The notes under the pieces are model-generated. The model was given only the letters and a program-made list of their open reading frames with translations. It had not been told where the DNA came from and searched no databases. A program made the translations under genes and the position numbers. A stretch of 64,000 nt of DNA from Toxorhynchites rutilus septentrionalis (taxonomy: Eukaryota; Arthropoda; Insecta; Diptera; Culicidae). The DNA is taken from the NCBI RefSeq assembly GCF_029784135.1, contig NC_073746.1, forward strand, positions 16,196,416 to 16,260,415. Reading direction: 5' to 3'. Shown here piece by piece: positions 46,350 through 57,289 of the stretch. Within the stretch, counting starts at the first letter, position 1. Each line of letters opens with the position of its first letter.

Positions 46350-46428
46350 CCATCACGATGCATTTCTTTTTCCTGGCGGCTTTCTTCTGGCTGAACACAA
46401 TGTGTTTCAACATCTGGTGGACTTTCCG
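46350..46428 (+). CDS. Internal exon of a Methuselah-like class B GPCR
   Basis: A pyrimidine-rich acceptor (ttttttgtctttccag, AG at 46348-46349) precedes, and GTGAGT at 46429 is a consensus donor. The 79-nt exon reads in one frame as (x)[20 protein letters not shown] then IWWTFR, with split codons at both ends. This matches the conserved [12 protein letters not shown]...WWTFR signature of a transmembrane helix in insect Methuselah/Mthl receptors. Such receptors sit in the plasma membrane and signal through G proteins. I found no other exon of the gene in the window, which suggests large introns; transposon-rich flanks on both sides would then be intronic. Which Mthl paralogue it is cannot be said. 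Confidence 0.75.
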
Positions 46429-48408
46429 GTGAGTGTAACTGCTATTTCATAATCTAGTTTTTTTTTCTCCCGTACCGTGCCTAAGAATTTATTCATGCTA
46501 CGTAATAACCCCGTTGATAATCTATCAAACCGGCAAACGATCTCACATACCGAACACACGGGGCACTTGTCTCGTAATGCCCATGGTAAATTTGCTTTCC
46601 CTAACCGACCGGCGCGAGGGTCTATATGATGTTGCTCGTCGTATTCAATTTATAGTTTACATTATTATGCCACCGCGGAGCAAACATAAACTCAATCTAT
46701 TTGCAATAACCGTTCCATCGTTTGCGTGTGTGCGTCGTCAAACCCCTTCATCATGGTCTGGGTCTGGCCGGTCGACTGGCCAGCTGGAACGGAGAACTGC
46801 AACTCGGCGTTGGACCACATTTGGTTACCATTGCTGCAATCGCTTGGTTGGTTGCTGCGGCCGTACCATCGTATCACGGCTCATTAAATGGGAATTCTTG
46901 ATGAGGATCAACTCCAGCGGCCAATGGAAATACTATGGCGAGCCTATTGTGTACACACAGCTCTTTCGACGGCAATCCGGTGGACCGGTCCACATGCAAT
47001 GTTGCATAATGTATGTGCGGCGACGGGCATAACCAATGCTCTTTTATGTGTACCTACGTATGCTCTGGCCACGATTGGAGGGACAGTCGGACCGCAGTTG
47101 GACCAACCTCATCACTAACAGATAAACACAACTCACTTCTGGTCCACTGTGCGCGCGCTCTCAACAATTAGCATTTTGTGTCCCCCCGTTCGTGAAGGTC
47201 AACCAAACAAACTGCTCCGAGCCAAAATCCCAGCATTCCCGGCAGTTGGTCCCATTTTTTGGTCAACCGGCGGTCGATGGAACTGTCCACTGCCCGCTTC
47301 CAACTCCCAGCGGTGAAGCGCAAAAGCTAAAACGAGCAAATGTTTATGATGCAATTTAGATTAAAATATGGAGTAATTTATCACCGCTGCAGTTTATTTA
47401 TTACCCTCGGAATGCAGCAGGGGCTTCGCGAGCGATTTGCGTGACAATGTTAGAACGGCAAACGAAACGATTTGTAAACCTCCAGCGTTGTATGCATTCG
47501 CCCTAAGTGGGGTGATTTAGCGTTTGTTGACAACTGGCCGAGTGGAGTTCTTGTTTAGAAATGAAATATGAGAAGGAACGATGCTTCCTCCGAAATAAAG
47601 TCACAAACTGCTGCTCGCTACCGTTACGGTCCCAATCGTTCCGATCGTAGGCGGTGAAAGCAAAACAAAAGTTAATTTGGAGAGTTACGTGTGCCACGGA
47701 GTTCAGCCCTCAACCAACGACCGAAGGTCGCCGACTTCCCATCGACGGCAGACAGTCGATGGTGTCTATATTTAATGAAGGGTTTGTTCAATTGCTAGTC
47801 TTACCAGTCGGGAGAAAAAGTACCGTCATAATCCATCAAAATTTTCTCCAGATTCCGTAATAGAGGGCTTTGCAGCAGCAGGAAAAGGCAACCAAACCAT
47901 TTCTCCACTGGCGGCAAATCCGGTTTCGTTCCCACGGGAGAGATGGTCCGAGGTTTTTTTTTCTTGAGTTACGCAAGAATGCGAGTTCCTCTCTCTCACT
48001 CGTCTAAGCACAGCAAACGGCCAAAATCGTGACAGCGGACTGACAAACGACACAGGAAGAACCCGTGCCGTCATAAATCGTGACCTGAGCGGGAGTATAA
48101 TTTCCGTGTTGCAGTTGGCTGAAATTGCTAGTGTCTGCACCGTAGTCTTTTTCCCAAATTTTCGATAGGAGAAAGTAAATCTATGCTACGTGTGAGCAAA
48201 TCCCACACGTTTGTTGCTTGCTTGCTTGCTTGCTGGGTTTGCGTAACCTATAATTCTGGGGAAAATATTGGCTTTATGATGCGCCACCACCGCATCAATG
48301 CCAGTGATGCGTTCGATGTAAATATTTGTTTTGTTTCGACTGTTTTCGGGTTCACGAGTTGCTTTAAACTTGGTTCAATGGGATAAGAGAAATGTGGGGG
48401 TTTCACAA
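46429..48408. other. Probable host intron, no exon recognised
   Basis: Balanced composition and little repeat content downstream of the GPCR exon. I looked for the next conserved receptor helix in all frames and did not find it. 48216 has a short TTGC tandem repeat. The segment 46844-46929 is repeated at 48409. Confidence 0.4.
46844..46929 (+). repeat. 86-bp direct repeat, first copy
   Basis: From ttggttggttgctgcggccg to ccaatggaa this segment recurs at 48409-48494 with one mismatch (a/g). The flanks differ on both sides. It contains no gene that I recognise. Confidence 0.9.
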
Positions 48409-48494
48409 TTGGTTGGTTGCTGCGGCCGTACCGTCGTATCACGGCTCATTAAATGGGAATTCTTGATGAGGATCAACTCCAGCGGCCAATGGAA
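48409..48494 (+). repeat. 86-bp direct repeat, second copy
   Basis: Near-identical to 46844-46929. It ends where LINE-derived sequence starts shortly after, so it may be filler copied during an insertion or repair event. Confidence 0.85.
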
Positions 48495-48903
48495 TTAATC
48501 GTTCTTCTATTGTGTCCAATCTTGACCGTTTCTTGAACATGGAATGATTCATAATGACCAGTTACAATTGGTAACGATTTCCGTTGATAGTTTTGCCCGG
48601 ATTGAACAGTTCATATCGTTTCCTATCTATTCCTTCTAGATGCAGAACATTATTCTGCATTTAGTGATTCACCAAATGGTCATATTTTCACGATATTTTG
48701 TGAAATTGCTCATGAATCGATTACTCGATTTCTTGAATAAAAATAATGTTCTCTGCATGTTTCAGTGTGGGTTTAGACGGGAGGTAGTACTCAAACCGCC
48801 ATCACTGAGCTCATAGATGAATTAATTGATGGAATAGATCATAAAATGATTGTTGGTGGTCTGTTTCTAGACTTCTAAAAGGCATTTGACACGATAGATC
48901 ACT

Positions 48904-49550
48904 GTTACTTCACGGATCGCGGTAACAAAGCAGATGGGAGTAGCTTTTCCAAATTCGTAGTGTCCTTTATTGTTCAATGTTCGGATCACTTTAAATTCCT
49001 GTTCATATAAATAAAATATTTTATGTTTAGGATAAGTTTTAAATAAATATTTCTTACGTTTTAGTGCTTCTTCCCTATCTTTTATCCTTCATTTATACTT
49101 CCGCTAACTGTCTGTTCCGACTTCCGATTGATTGTTTCCCTTATTAATATATGTGTTGAATGTGGCGTTTTAAATTAGTTCAAGCAAATTGATTGTGCTT
49201 ACCACGTACTCAAATTTATACTAACCAATCCGTACTTTTAGATTAAGTTAGATAAGATTTAGAATAAGTATCTAAAACATAGACTTATTAGTTTAGGTAG
49301 AAATAGGCTATATTAAATAATTAAATACCTTCGATAAAGATTAATTTTAGTACACTTTTATAAATACAGCGATATAATCTCTTCTATTCACCTTCTAACT
49401 TTGATAAAACAATCTTTATTTCTATAGATTTCTTCTGTTTATTCTCTGGAACTTTTGACAGTTGCTTTTGTTTTTTTTCTCTTTTTCTCTATCCTTATCT
49501 CTCTATTTGTATCGACACACCCCAACCCAACACAGACCAATTTCGCCCGT
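48904..49550 (-). repeat. Probable Bel/Pao 3' LTR
   Basis: Non-coding 647 bp between the pol stop codon and the insertion edge, with the terminal TGTTAC at the + strand left edge as in many LTRs. There is no second LTR in the window to compare, so LTR status is inferred from position. Confidence 0.5.
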
Positions 49551-51842
49551 TCATAGAGACGCTGCTATTGTGGGAGCGTTCGACACCGAGGGGTCCGGTG
49601 ACACTCCCCCCCAGTTTGCTGACTCCGCCTCTGTGTCAGCTAACTCCTCTTTGTCCTTGACGTCTAACACAGCGACCTTTACTGCAGGTCTTTCGTACAC
49701 GCCCTTTGCTGTTTGGATAGTCACCCTGCGTACTTGCCCATTCTTATTCGATGTGCCTATCACACGGCCCTTCGGCCAGCAGTTCCTCGGATGATCCGCA
49801 TCGACGATCAAGACTATGTCGCCGTCCTTGATCGGTGGAGCTTTTTGGAACCATTTAGAGCGTCGGGTTATTTCCGGTAGATACTCCCGGAGCCACCTCT
49901 TCCAAAAATGATTTGCTAATGATTGTGATTGATGCCAGTCACGCGTAAGAGCGATTGAGTTGTCTTCCAGGAGGGACCACGGTTTAAAGCCATCAGAGCT
50001 ACCCAATAGCCAATGGTTCGGAGTGAGCACGGGAGCTGCCTCATCTTCAATGGGAACGTGGGTTAGCGGTCGTGCGTTGAGAATGTCTTCAACCTCAATC
50101 AGCGCGTTTCTTAGCTCCTCATCGGTTGGGCGAACAGATAGCTTGATCTCCGACAATGTCCGCTTGACGGACTGAACAAGTCGCTCCCAACATCCTCCCA
50201 TATGGGGAGCTGCAGGAGGATTGAAGCACCAGGAAGTGCTCGAGGTTACGAACTCTTGTGCCATCCTGTTTTGGTCGACTGTTCGTAAGACCTGTTTCAG
50301 CTCTCGCTCCGAGCCAATAAAGTTGGTGCCCCTGTCGCTGTAGAATACAGCCGGTGTACCTCGCCGTGCAATGAAATTGCGCAGTGCCATTATGCATGAA
50401 TTAGTGGTTAATGAGCTAGCTAGTTCTATATGGACTGCGCGAATAGTGAGACAAGTCAAAAGAACCCCCCATCTCTTCTCAACCCTTCTCCCGATAGCTA
50501 CTTCCATTGGTCCGAAATAGTCGACCCTAGTGTGAGTAAACGGCGAAGCAAATGCTGCTAGTCTGCCACGTGGAAGATCGGACATTGCGGGAGGACATGG
50601 ACGAGCATCTCGTAACTTGCAGTGTTGACATTTCGATCTGACCTTTGCGTATACTCGTCGTAATCGACTGATACAAAATCTTTGACGGATGTCATTGATA
50701 ACCGATTCGTGATTTCTATGGTGGAACTTTTCATGGTAGTTGCTTACGACGAGATCCGTTACGGGATGATCACGGGGTAAAACAATAGGGTTGATGGCAT
50801 CTGTTGGAAGGTTTTCGCATGCGCCTGTTCTGCCTTGCATACGTATCACTCCTTGCTTGTCGACAACAGGATTTAACTTGTACAGTGGACTTCGTTTAGG
50901 CAGTATTGGTGAGAGCTTCTGTCCAAGAAGCCTTCGTTCTTCACGGAATACATCTTGCTGAGCCGTGCGAAATTGAAAGTTTTCTGCATGGCGGAATTCG
51001 TCTCTTGTGATGTTTCCGCTGACCCTGGCGTACATCTTTGGGCGAGTATTTTTGAGAAACCGGAAAATGTAAGCAGTGACTCGAACTAAACGTTTCCAGT
51101 TTCGAAAATTCTTCGGTGAAATTACCTCTTCCACCGCTTCGAAATGTACGTGGACAGTAGAGCGCATCTCCTCCATCGGTTCCTCTAATTTTACTGGCAT
51201 CACTGGCCAGTGGTCCTCTGGCTGCCAGAGAAATTCAGGACCTTTAAACCACCTACTTTCACTGGTTATCGATGGACTCCGCAGCCATTTCGTGCCTTCG
51301 TCGGCTACGTTCCACTTTGTTGGAACCCACCTCCAATCAGATACGTTAGTCAGGCCCAGGATTTCACTGACTCTAGCGGCCACAAATTGACTGTAACGGC
51401 GATGGTCCGCACGAATCCACGCTAGTGCGTTCCTGGAGTCTGACCAAAAAATACACCGAGAAACCTTGATCGACAACCCCTGGAGAATAGAGTGTGCTAA
51501 CCTAGCACCTATGAGCGCCGCCTGAAGCTCCATCCTAGGGATAGTTAGATATTTAAGCGGCGCTACACGAGTCTTCGCGCTGACAAGAGAGCATTCAGTT
51601 GTCACGTTTTCCGTGAATCTGAGATACGCAACAGCTGCACTGCTGTTTTCACTGGCGTCTACGAAAACGTGTAGCTGTACTTTAGTGTGATTCTCAGCTG
51701 AGGTTTGAAATCTGTAGCATCGTGGAATTCTCAGACTTTCAATCGCTGGGAGAAGCTTTAACCATGTTTGCCATTTCTCAAAACACCGCTGATCCACTTT
51801 CTCGTCCAATCCTACACCAGTCCTCCAAATCTCCTGCAACAG
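48904..51842 (-). mobile_element. 5'-deleted Bel/Pao LTR retrotransposon
   Basis: Lies on the - strand inside the LINE, with CACT at both ends (48900-48903 and 51843-51846), consistent with a 4-bp target duplication or with microhomology. On the - strand it begins in the middle of pol and ends with a non-coding stretch of about 650 bp (49550-48904), probably the 3' LTR since it terminates in ...GTTACCGCGATCCGTGAAGT AACA. The 5' LTR, gag, protease and most of RT are absent, so it is an internally or 5'-deleted copy. Confidence 0.75.
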
Positions 51843-51845
51843 CAC
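49551..51845 (-). pseudogene. Bel/Pao pol, RNase H and integrase part
   Basis: A 764-codon frame, open throughout, that lacks the start of pol (its first codon is a GTG at the element edge). Recognisable parts: RNase H-like fold near residues 55-190 (HVFVDASENSSAAVAYLRF, LTIPRMELQAALIGA, FWSDSRNALAWI); an integrase zinc-binding HHCC region near 370-420 (NYHEKFHHRNHE, then CQHCK); the integrase core with D in RVDYFGPM and YSDRGTNF and E in CWERLVQSVKR; and a C-terminal domain found in Pao-type integrases (DGDIVLIVDADHPRNCWPKG). The enzyme would insert element DNA into chromosomes. It ends at a stop at 49551. Without RT it is not autonomous. Confidence 0.88.
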
Positions 51846-51953
51846 TTTGAAAATATTACTGAAAAAGCTGAGTATTTATGGAATACGCGGGAAAGCGAAC
51901 GACCTTGTCAGTAGTTACTCTCCGGTAGACAACAATATGTAACACTGAATAAT

Positions 51954-51991
51954 CCTTGAGGTATGCCAATAAATATTGGCATACCTCAAGG
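51954..51991. repeat. 17-bp perfect inverted duplication in LINE RT
   Basis: Arms 51954-51970 (ccttgaggtatgccaat) and 51975-51991 (attggcatacctcaagg) are exact reverse complements around aaat. The right arm encodes the conserved IGIPQG motif of the RT, so the left arm is an inverted copy of coding sequence. Confidence 0.85.
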
Positions 51992-52000
51992 TAATAACAT

Positions 52001-52483
52001 AGGGGGTCTCCGTAACCACATTGGTTGCACGTTCGCTTAGTAAGCGATCGATCGTGAGTTCAAAACTCAGGGCCCTCATTGACCATCTTTGTGTTGTTAC
52101 AGAATAGCTACGTCCACGCAACAATCATCAGCGATGGAGATCGATCCACGGTCGAAATGAGATCGATTCATCCATACAACTGCTCTGCTCTGCAAGACAC
52201 ATCGGGCTGCTGTTCTATAAATAACTCAACAATGATCAATCAACTGTCTCCGCTGTCCGGTGGTCCAACTGGATAATGGAAGAACAGAAAGAATACACTT
52301 ACGCCTAAATGGCTACTGTCTGAATGACCATATGTAATGGTATAGAAGAAATACTGGCGAATGGCAACTGTGTAATGTGCTAATTATAGATATGATAAAC
52401 ATGTGACATGTACACGATTAAAATTTGGCTCTGTTACAGCTGAAATGCTAATGAGCCTTAAATAAATAAATGAGATAAAAAAA
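52001..52483 (+). mobile_element. Long tRNA-derived SINE in the LINE
   Basis: Bounded by aggtaataacat on both sides (51989-52000 and 52484-52495). The head (52001-52075) is tRNA-like, with attggttgcacgttcg in box A position and GAGTTCAAAACTC containing box B. The 480-bp body ends with aatgagccttaaataaataa and an A-rich tail. Because the duplicated target lies in the RT, the LINE was there first. Confidence 0.8.
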
Positions 52484-53169
52484 AGGTAATAACATTCGAC
52501 CCCTTATATTCCTAATATACGTCAATGATATAGGAAATCTGCCATTGAAAGATACAGCCAGACTGTTTGCGGATGACACTGCATTATTTTATCCATGCTG
52601 TGACTCGAGATCAGTAGTTTCACTAATGGAAAACGACCTAGCTATCTTTAGTGAATACTTCCGGACAAACTTGCTATCACTCAATCTAAAAAAACTAAAT
52701 ACATGCTCTTTCACTCGGCAGGGAAAGAAATTATTGATTGTCCAGACCTTAAAATTTCAAATATAAATATCGACATGGTCCCAATACCATACCATGGACA
52801 TACCATATCAACTGTTTACAAAATAAAATTTCTTCGCTCTGCGGTGTTTTGAAAAGCGTGTCCTCTTTTGTGCCCCAAAAAGCCTTAATCAATTTCTATT
52901 TTGCATGCATACATTCACAATTACAATATGGAATTTTAGTATGGGGGCATGCGTGCAAAACAAGGCTCAAAAGATTGCAAGTATTGCAACATCGATGTTT
53001 GAAAATAAGCTACAGGCTACCGAGTCTACATCCTACTCTAGAGTTGTATTCAAGAGACTCTCACTTTATATTGCCCCTCATCGGGCTGCACGATTTTGAG
53101 GTTAGTAAACTCGTACACAGTGTGATACATTCAAATGATAGTCACCATAACATAATAATACCTACTGTA

Positions 53170-53335
53170 GAGGGAGGCGATCTGGCGTAGTGGTAACATC
53201 CATGCCTCTCACGCTAAAGGTCACGAGTTCAATTCTCACTCCCGACATTCTTCCAAAAATGGAAGTAAAAGTGACGAACCAGCCAAATGAGTTGAAAGTC
53301 ACTATAATACAGATAAAAAAAAAAAAAAAAAAAAA
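53170..53335 (+). mobile_element. Short tRNA-derived SINE in the LINE
   Basis: About 166 bp with TGGCGTAGTGG (box A) and GAGTTCAATTCTC (box B), a short body, and a pure A-tail of more than 20. It is flanked by aatacctactgta on both sides (53157-53169 and 53336-53348); the A-tail makes the 3' edge ambiguous by one or two bases. This is a different SINE family from those at 16610 and 52001. Confidence 0.85.
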
Positions 53336-53560
53336 AATACCTACTGTAAACCATGGACATGAAACACGGTAGGCTCAGAATTTAATGCGCAGTCAAGCAG
53401 CATCGTGTATTGGTCAAAAGCGTATTCTGTATTATGGATCGTCTCGCTTTAACGCATTACCACTTGAAATTCGAATGATAACACGTCGTGACCACTTTAA
53501 AACTAAACTTAAATTTTATTTCAAGTCGAAAATACATGAATTCATGATATAAAGAGCAAT

Positions 53561-55304
53561 CAACCACAACAATATAGTGAACTCTTATGTAACTTTTATG
53601 TGTCTTTTCTATCTTCTCTCAATATGATTTTGCCAGTGTAGTCACTGAATTTTTTGTGATTTTATTATTGAATATTCTCAAATATCATTTTAAATTGGAT
53701 CCCTTGAAAGAAATAATATTTTCACTGGGATCCAACTGTAAGTATTCTAGTAATATGCCGCTCGCTTCTATCCTACATTTTTATTGTTTCGTTTATATAT
53801 ATATGTTTTTTTTATGTTTTAAATCAACTGGAGCCCAACTCCAGGAAGCTCAAGTGAGAGTTTCTTCGATGGCGGCCGCTACAAAATGGTGCATTACACA
53901 TTTTCTCAGAACCTCATAAATATGTATATCAAATGAAAGGGCTTGACTAGTAGAATACAGTTATGTATGGAAAATACAAATCCAAAATGGTGGCCACCAC
54001 AAAATGGTGCCATAAAAAAAATAAAAAAAAATAAAAAATAAGCAACATAAATTCAAAAAGGTCGACGCCACTAAATGGTCGGCTATGCATTTTTAGCAAT
54101 CCCCTCAATATCGGTATCAAATAAAATTATTTGACTAAGAGAATACAGTACATCAAGAAAATATTCCGGAGAAAAATAGGCAAGAAATAAAAGTTGGATT
54201 TCCATTATCCACAGTTAGTTGTTTCATCATATAACCCACGATTTTGTTTTAGTCTCATTATTGCCCTAGATTAATGAAGGAACTGATGCGATAACTACTA
54301 ACTGCTACTTGTCTAATTATTTTCTAGCTTTTAGTACATTAAACCGTTCAACTTAAAAAGTTTGTTTTTTATTTTAAAGTTTTTAGTAAATTATCTGTAT
54401 CATTAGTATACTTCTCTACATTAAAACCATTCAAAAAAAAATATTTTTTTTTATTTTTATTCCTTACCTAACTTTCTTCGGAATATTTCTATGATATACT
54501 GTATTCTATTAGTCAAATCATTTCATTGGATACCAATATTGAGAGGAAAGCAACAAAATACATAGTTGACCATTTTGTGGTGGCTTTTCGAATTTATGTT
54601 GTTCATAGTCTCTAAGTCAAGCCATTCAGCCATTTTTTAAGCGGCGGGTAAATTGAATTTTTGAAGATCATGGAATACACAGTTTTGAAATGAGTAGAAT
54701 TAAAGGTATGTTACAAATTTCAGATCAATCAGTCAACAGGAACAAGGTCAATTTTCTATTTATGTGGGACAACCCTACAAACACTCAAACATACATACAA
54801 ACAGGGAAAGCTGAATGGAACCATTAGAAGGCAACTAATTAATTTTTAACTAATTAAGCAACTAATTAATTTCGATTTTTCATGATCTACTATGTTGTTC
54901 CAGCTAAGCCCTTTCATCCGATATCCATATTGATGGGGTTCTGAAAAAAATATGTAATCCATCATTTTGTAGTGGCCGCCATCTTGGATTTGCATTTTTC
55001 ATAAATAACTGTATTCTACCAGTCAAGCCCTTTCATTTGATACTAATATTAGCTATTCAATATGGAATTATTATACAAATTATTCAAATTTTCCGAAAAT
55101 CAAAAATAAAATACTCAGGATAATCGAGTTTAAAATTCCGAATCGGATCGAATCCCGGATAATCGAATCCGACCTGTAGTAGCAAACAGTCAAACATTGT
55201 TTAACATACATTCTACATTTATTAGATCATACTTATGTTGCAAACAGCCAGGTTTATGGTATAAATTTATTTTGACTGATCAGCAAAAACTGATAATAAT
55301 AACA
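53561..55304. repeat. Non-coding repeats with inverted segments
   Basis: 53860-54010 (aaatggtg, ggccaccacaaaatggtg, aagggcttgactagtagaat) recurs in reverse at 54910-55060 (aagccctttcat, ggccgccatcttgg), so these flank about 0.9 kb as a large inverted repeat, perhaps a foldback element. 55120-55174 has the terminal-like sequence ataatcgaatccgacctgta seen in the element at 57290. No coding region was found. Confidence 0.45.
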
Positions 55305-55726
55305 CAGGGAAACTTCGATATAACGTCACTCGATATAACGTACATTTTACCCCGATATAATGTACACATTTCCAAAGTGTAAAGGAAATTTTTTTTGAAT
55401 ATTTTTTTTCTGAAAGGACAATGCATTATCTGTATTGTGATGCCATAACATGTTTTGTACCTTTAAGCATTCCCAAAATACGGCTGGTTTTGTGATTCCG
55501 GATTCTATATGAATCAACCTTTAATCAACAGTACGAATGGAAACATCATGAGAAAGACTGGCTTCGTCTTCTAATTAAATTTATTCATTTACTTTACTAA
55601 AACAGCAACACAATAATGTATTATAGGCTACGTTTGTAGGTTCTTTATTATGCTTCGATATAACGTACAATTCGATACAACGTACAATTTTGAAAGCCAA
55701 ATGTACGTTATATCGAAGTTATCCTG
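55305..55726. mobile_element. Pogo/Tigger-like MITE
   Basis: Left end CAGGGAAACTTCGATATAAC and right end (reverse complement) CAGGATAACTTCGATATAAC are inverted repeats continuing through gtacattt-like sequence; TIRs with CGATATAACG are typical of pogo/Tigger elements. TA follows the right end; the left flank is CA, perhaps mutated. Further copies of cgatataacgtac occur inside each end. It is non-coding and 422 bp long. Confidence 0.65.
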
Positions 55727-56279
55727 TATGCAGTCAGAGTGGACCAAGTGCATACGGCCAAAGCGATTAGAGAGCGACTATTGGATTTCTCCGCATCAGA
55801 AGATTCTTTCCTTTGAACTTCAGTTAACACGGTAAAGTAAATTTTTCATGGTCGAATCCAACCGTGGTCTTTCATGACTGCAGGTACTTTTTCCTTAAAA
55901 TCTCGCTGACACGTTTGTCGTTGAAACATATTTCTTTTTTAGAAAATCAAAAATTGTACTTGAAAATACATACTAATCGATCATTTTGATAAGCAAAATA
56001 CTGTTTCAAACCATAAAAGCGGTTGGTTTTATTTCATAGGTTTAGTGGGGTTAGTTCTACTAAATAAATGATATGCTTTTATCACATCGTAGTTCATTCA
56101 TAGTGGACCAAGTCTCTGAATAATATGTTTTTGTTCAGTCAGAGTGGACAAAGTACACAGAACCAGTCGTAAAACCGTTTTGATTGACCTTAAAGAGGTT
56201 CTTTTTTTGCCATAATACCATTAAACGACCTTGCTAAGAGCTGTAGGAAAACAATTGGGGAAAATAATTGGAAGCCACT
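55727..56279. other. Non-coding DNA with a short repeated motif
   Basis: cagtcagagtggaccaagtg at 55731 recurs at 56138 as cagtcagagtggacaaagta. No gene seen. Confidence 0.35.
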
Positions 56280-56960
56280 AAAACTATACAAAAAAGGTCA
56301 TCTCGATTTTCAAAAATTTACCCCATAAAAAATGTTCACCACCTCGAAAAAACACCCTATGCAAAATATCAGCTCAATCGGACTTAACCCCTTCATTAGG
56401 GCAGTGTGCTCCACCGAAGTGCTACCCCTGTACGGAGCACTGCGCCGAAAAGTATGCACATCGCGCTGGTGTGATCGAAGAGTAGTATGAATTTCATGTC
56501 GTCTAAAGACGACGCTCGTACACACAGCTCGTCGCGCGGATGTCGTCTATAGGCGACGCTCGTAACGAAAGGGTTAAGGGAGAGTGGCGCAAAGCGGTCA
56601 AAGTTTGAGTTTTTTGAAAAACGAAAAATCACCGGAAATCGTGGTTTTGAAAAAAAAAGATGCCAAATGTCTTAAAATCCCCAGAGTGCCGATTTTAGAC
56701 AAAAAAAATTCGAGATGACACTAGATCTCGACGTTTCATGCTATATTAAGACATTTGGCATCAAAATTTTTTTTTTTCGAAAACCCCGATTTCCTTTTTC
56801 TTACCTTGGGTGATTTTTCGATTTTCAAAAAACTCAAACTTTGACCGCTTTGCGCCACTCTCTCTTAAGTCCGATTGAGCTGAAATTTTACATAGGGTGT
56901 TTTTTCGAGGTGGTGAACATTTTGTATAGGGTAACTTTTAGAAATTTTAGGGTCGATTTT
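56280..56960. mobile_element. Foldback element, left arm interrupted
   Basis: The left arm (56325-56387 plus 56574-56690) and the right arm (56730-56945) are inverted copies: compare gttcaccacctcgaaaaaac with gttttttcgaggtggtgaac, and gagtggcgcaaagcggtcaa with ttgaccgctttgcgccactc, and gatgccaaatgtctta with its reverse. The arms total about 180 bp with a short centre near 56710. The left arm is split by a TTAA-flanked MITE. Confidence 0.7.
56388..56573. mobile_element. TTAA-flanked (piggyBac-type) MITE
   Basis: TTAA at 56384-56387 and 56574-56577 flanks 186 bp whose ends are CCCCTTCATTA and, reversed, CCCTTTCGTTA. Removing the insert and one TTAA restores the foldback arm to match its partner, which proves the boundaries. 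The interior contains repeated gtcgtctaaagacgac-like hairpins followed by gctcgta, twice. TTAA target choice is characteristic of piggyBac-type transposition. Confidence 0.85.
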
Positions 56961-57281
56961 TTCCCACGCATACATTGGCACTATACGACTACAAACTTCG
57001 AGTTCGAATTACTCGAAATCATAATTATGTTTCTTAGTCCGGTCTGACTGAACACCGACCAATTGATAGTCGGGGAATGATGCCAGGCAGCTTAATGGTT
57101 TTATCGTAACTCTCGTTTTACTTATGCAAACATATCCGGCAAATATCAGCTAAAACGGTGCGAGTGTAGAAGCCGTCTACTTTTGCGCTGTTTACCTTTG
57201 TGGAGAACTAACTTCACCTACAGGCAAAACCAAACAACATATACAGAAAAATCTACAGAGAGTCAAACTAGGCACATACAA
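56961..57281. other. Non-coding DNA
   Basis: No gene, RNA or bounded element recognised between two mobile elements. Confidence 0.4.
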
Positions 57282-57289
57282 TTCCCTGA

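Larger units (their letters stand above)
48680..53551 (+). pseudogene. Fragmented L2/CR1-type reverse transcriptase
   Basis: Piece one reads NRLLDFLNKNNVLCMFQCGF and, in the next frame, ITELIDELIDGIDHKMIVGG followed by LFLDF, a stop, and KAFDTIDH, the first catalytic aspartate motif. Piece two gives LLKKLSIYGIRGKANDLVSS. Piece three gives the PQG motif, then the LFADDTALF active site near 52562 and a C-terminal domain (LQYGILVWGHA, LKRLQVLQHRCLK). Piece four gives the typical carboxy end (SRFNALPLEIR, FKTKLKFYF). Several stops and frameshifts occur in every piece, so it is dead. The wording of the motifs fits the L2/CR1 group; the subclade is not certain. Confidence 0.72.
48660..53560 (+). 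mobile_element. L2/CR1-type LINE split by three later insertions
   Basis: RT-coding pieces lie in order on the + strand: 48680-48903, 51843-52000, 52496-53169 and 53349-53551. Between them are a Bel/Pao element (48904-51842) flanked by CACT, a long SINE (52001-52483) with a 12-bp target duplication, and a short SINE (53170-53335) with a 13-bp duplication. Pieces join in sequence when the insertions are ignored. The ends of the LINE itself are not defined: the 5' end is truncated and the 3' end merges with AT-rich sequence after 53560. Confidence 0.75.

Noticed and set aside
46514..47118. A 172-codon open frame downstream of the GPCR exon
   Set aside because: I looked for the next receptor helix or loop and found none; the frame has no recognisable similarity and includes the 86-bp segment duplicated elsewhere.
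49551..51845. An endogenous retrovirus or viral integration
   Set aside because: Integrase zinc-binding, core and C-terminal domain wording is that of Bel/Pao retrotransposons, and there is no envelope-like sequence next to it.
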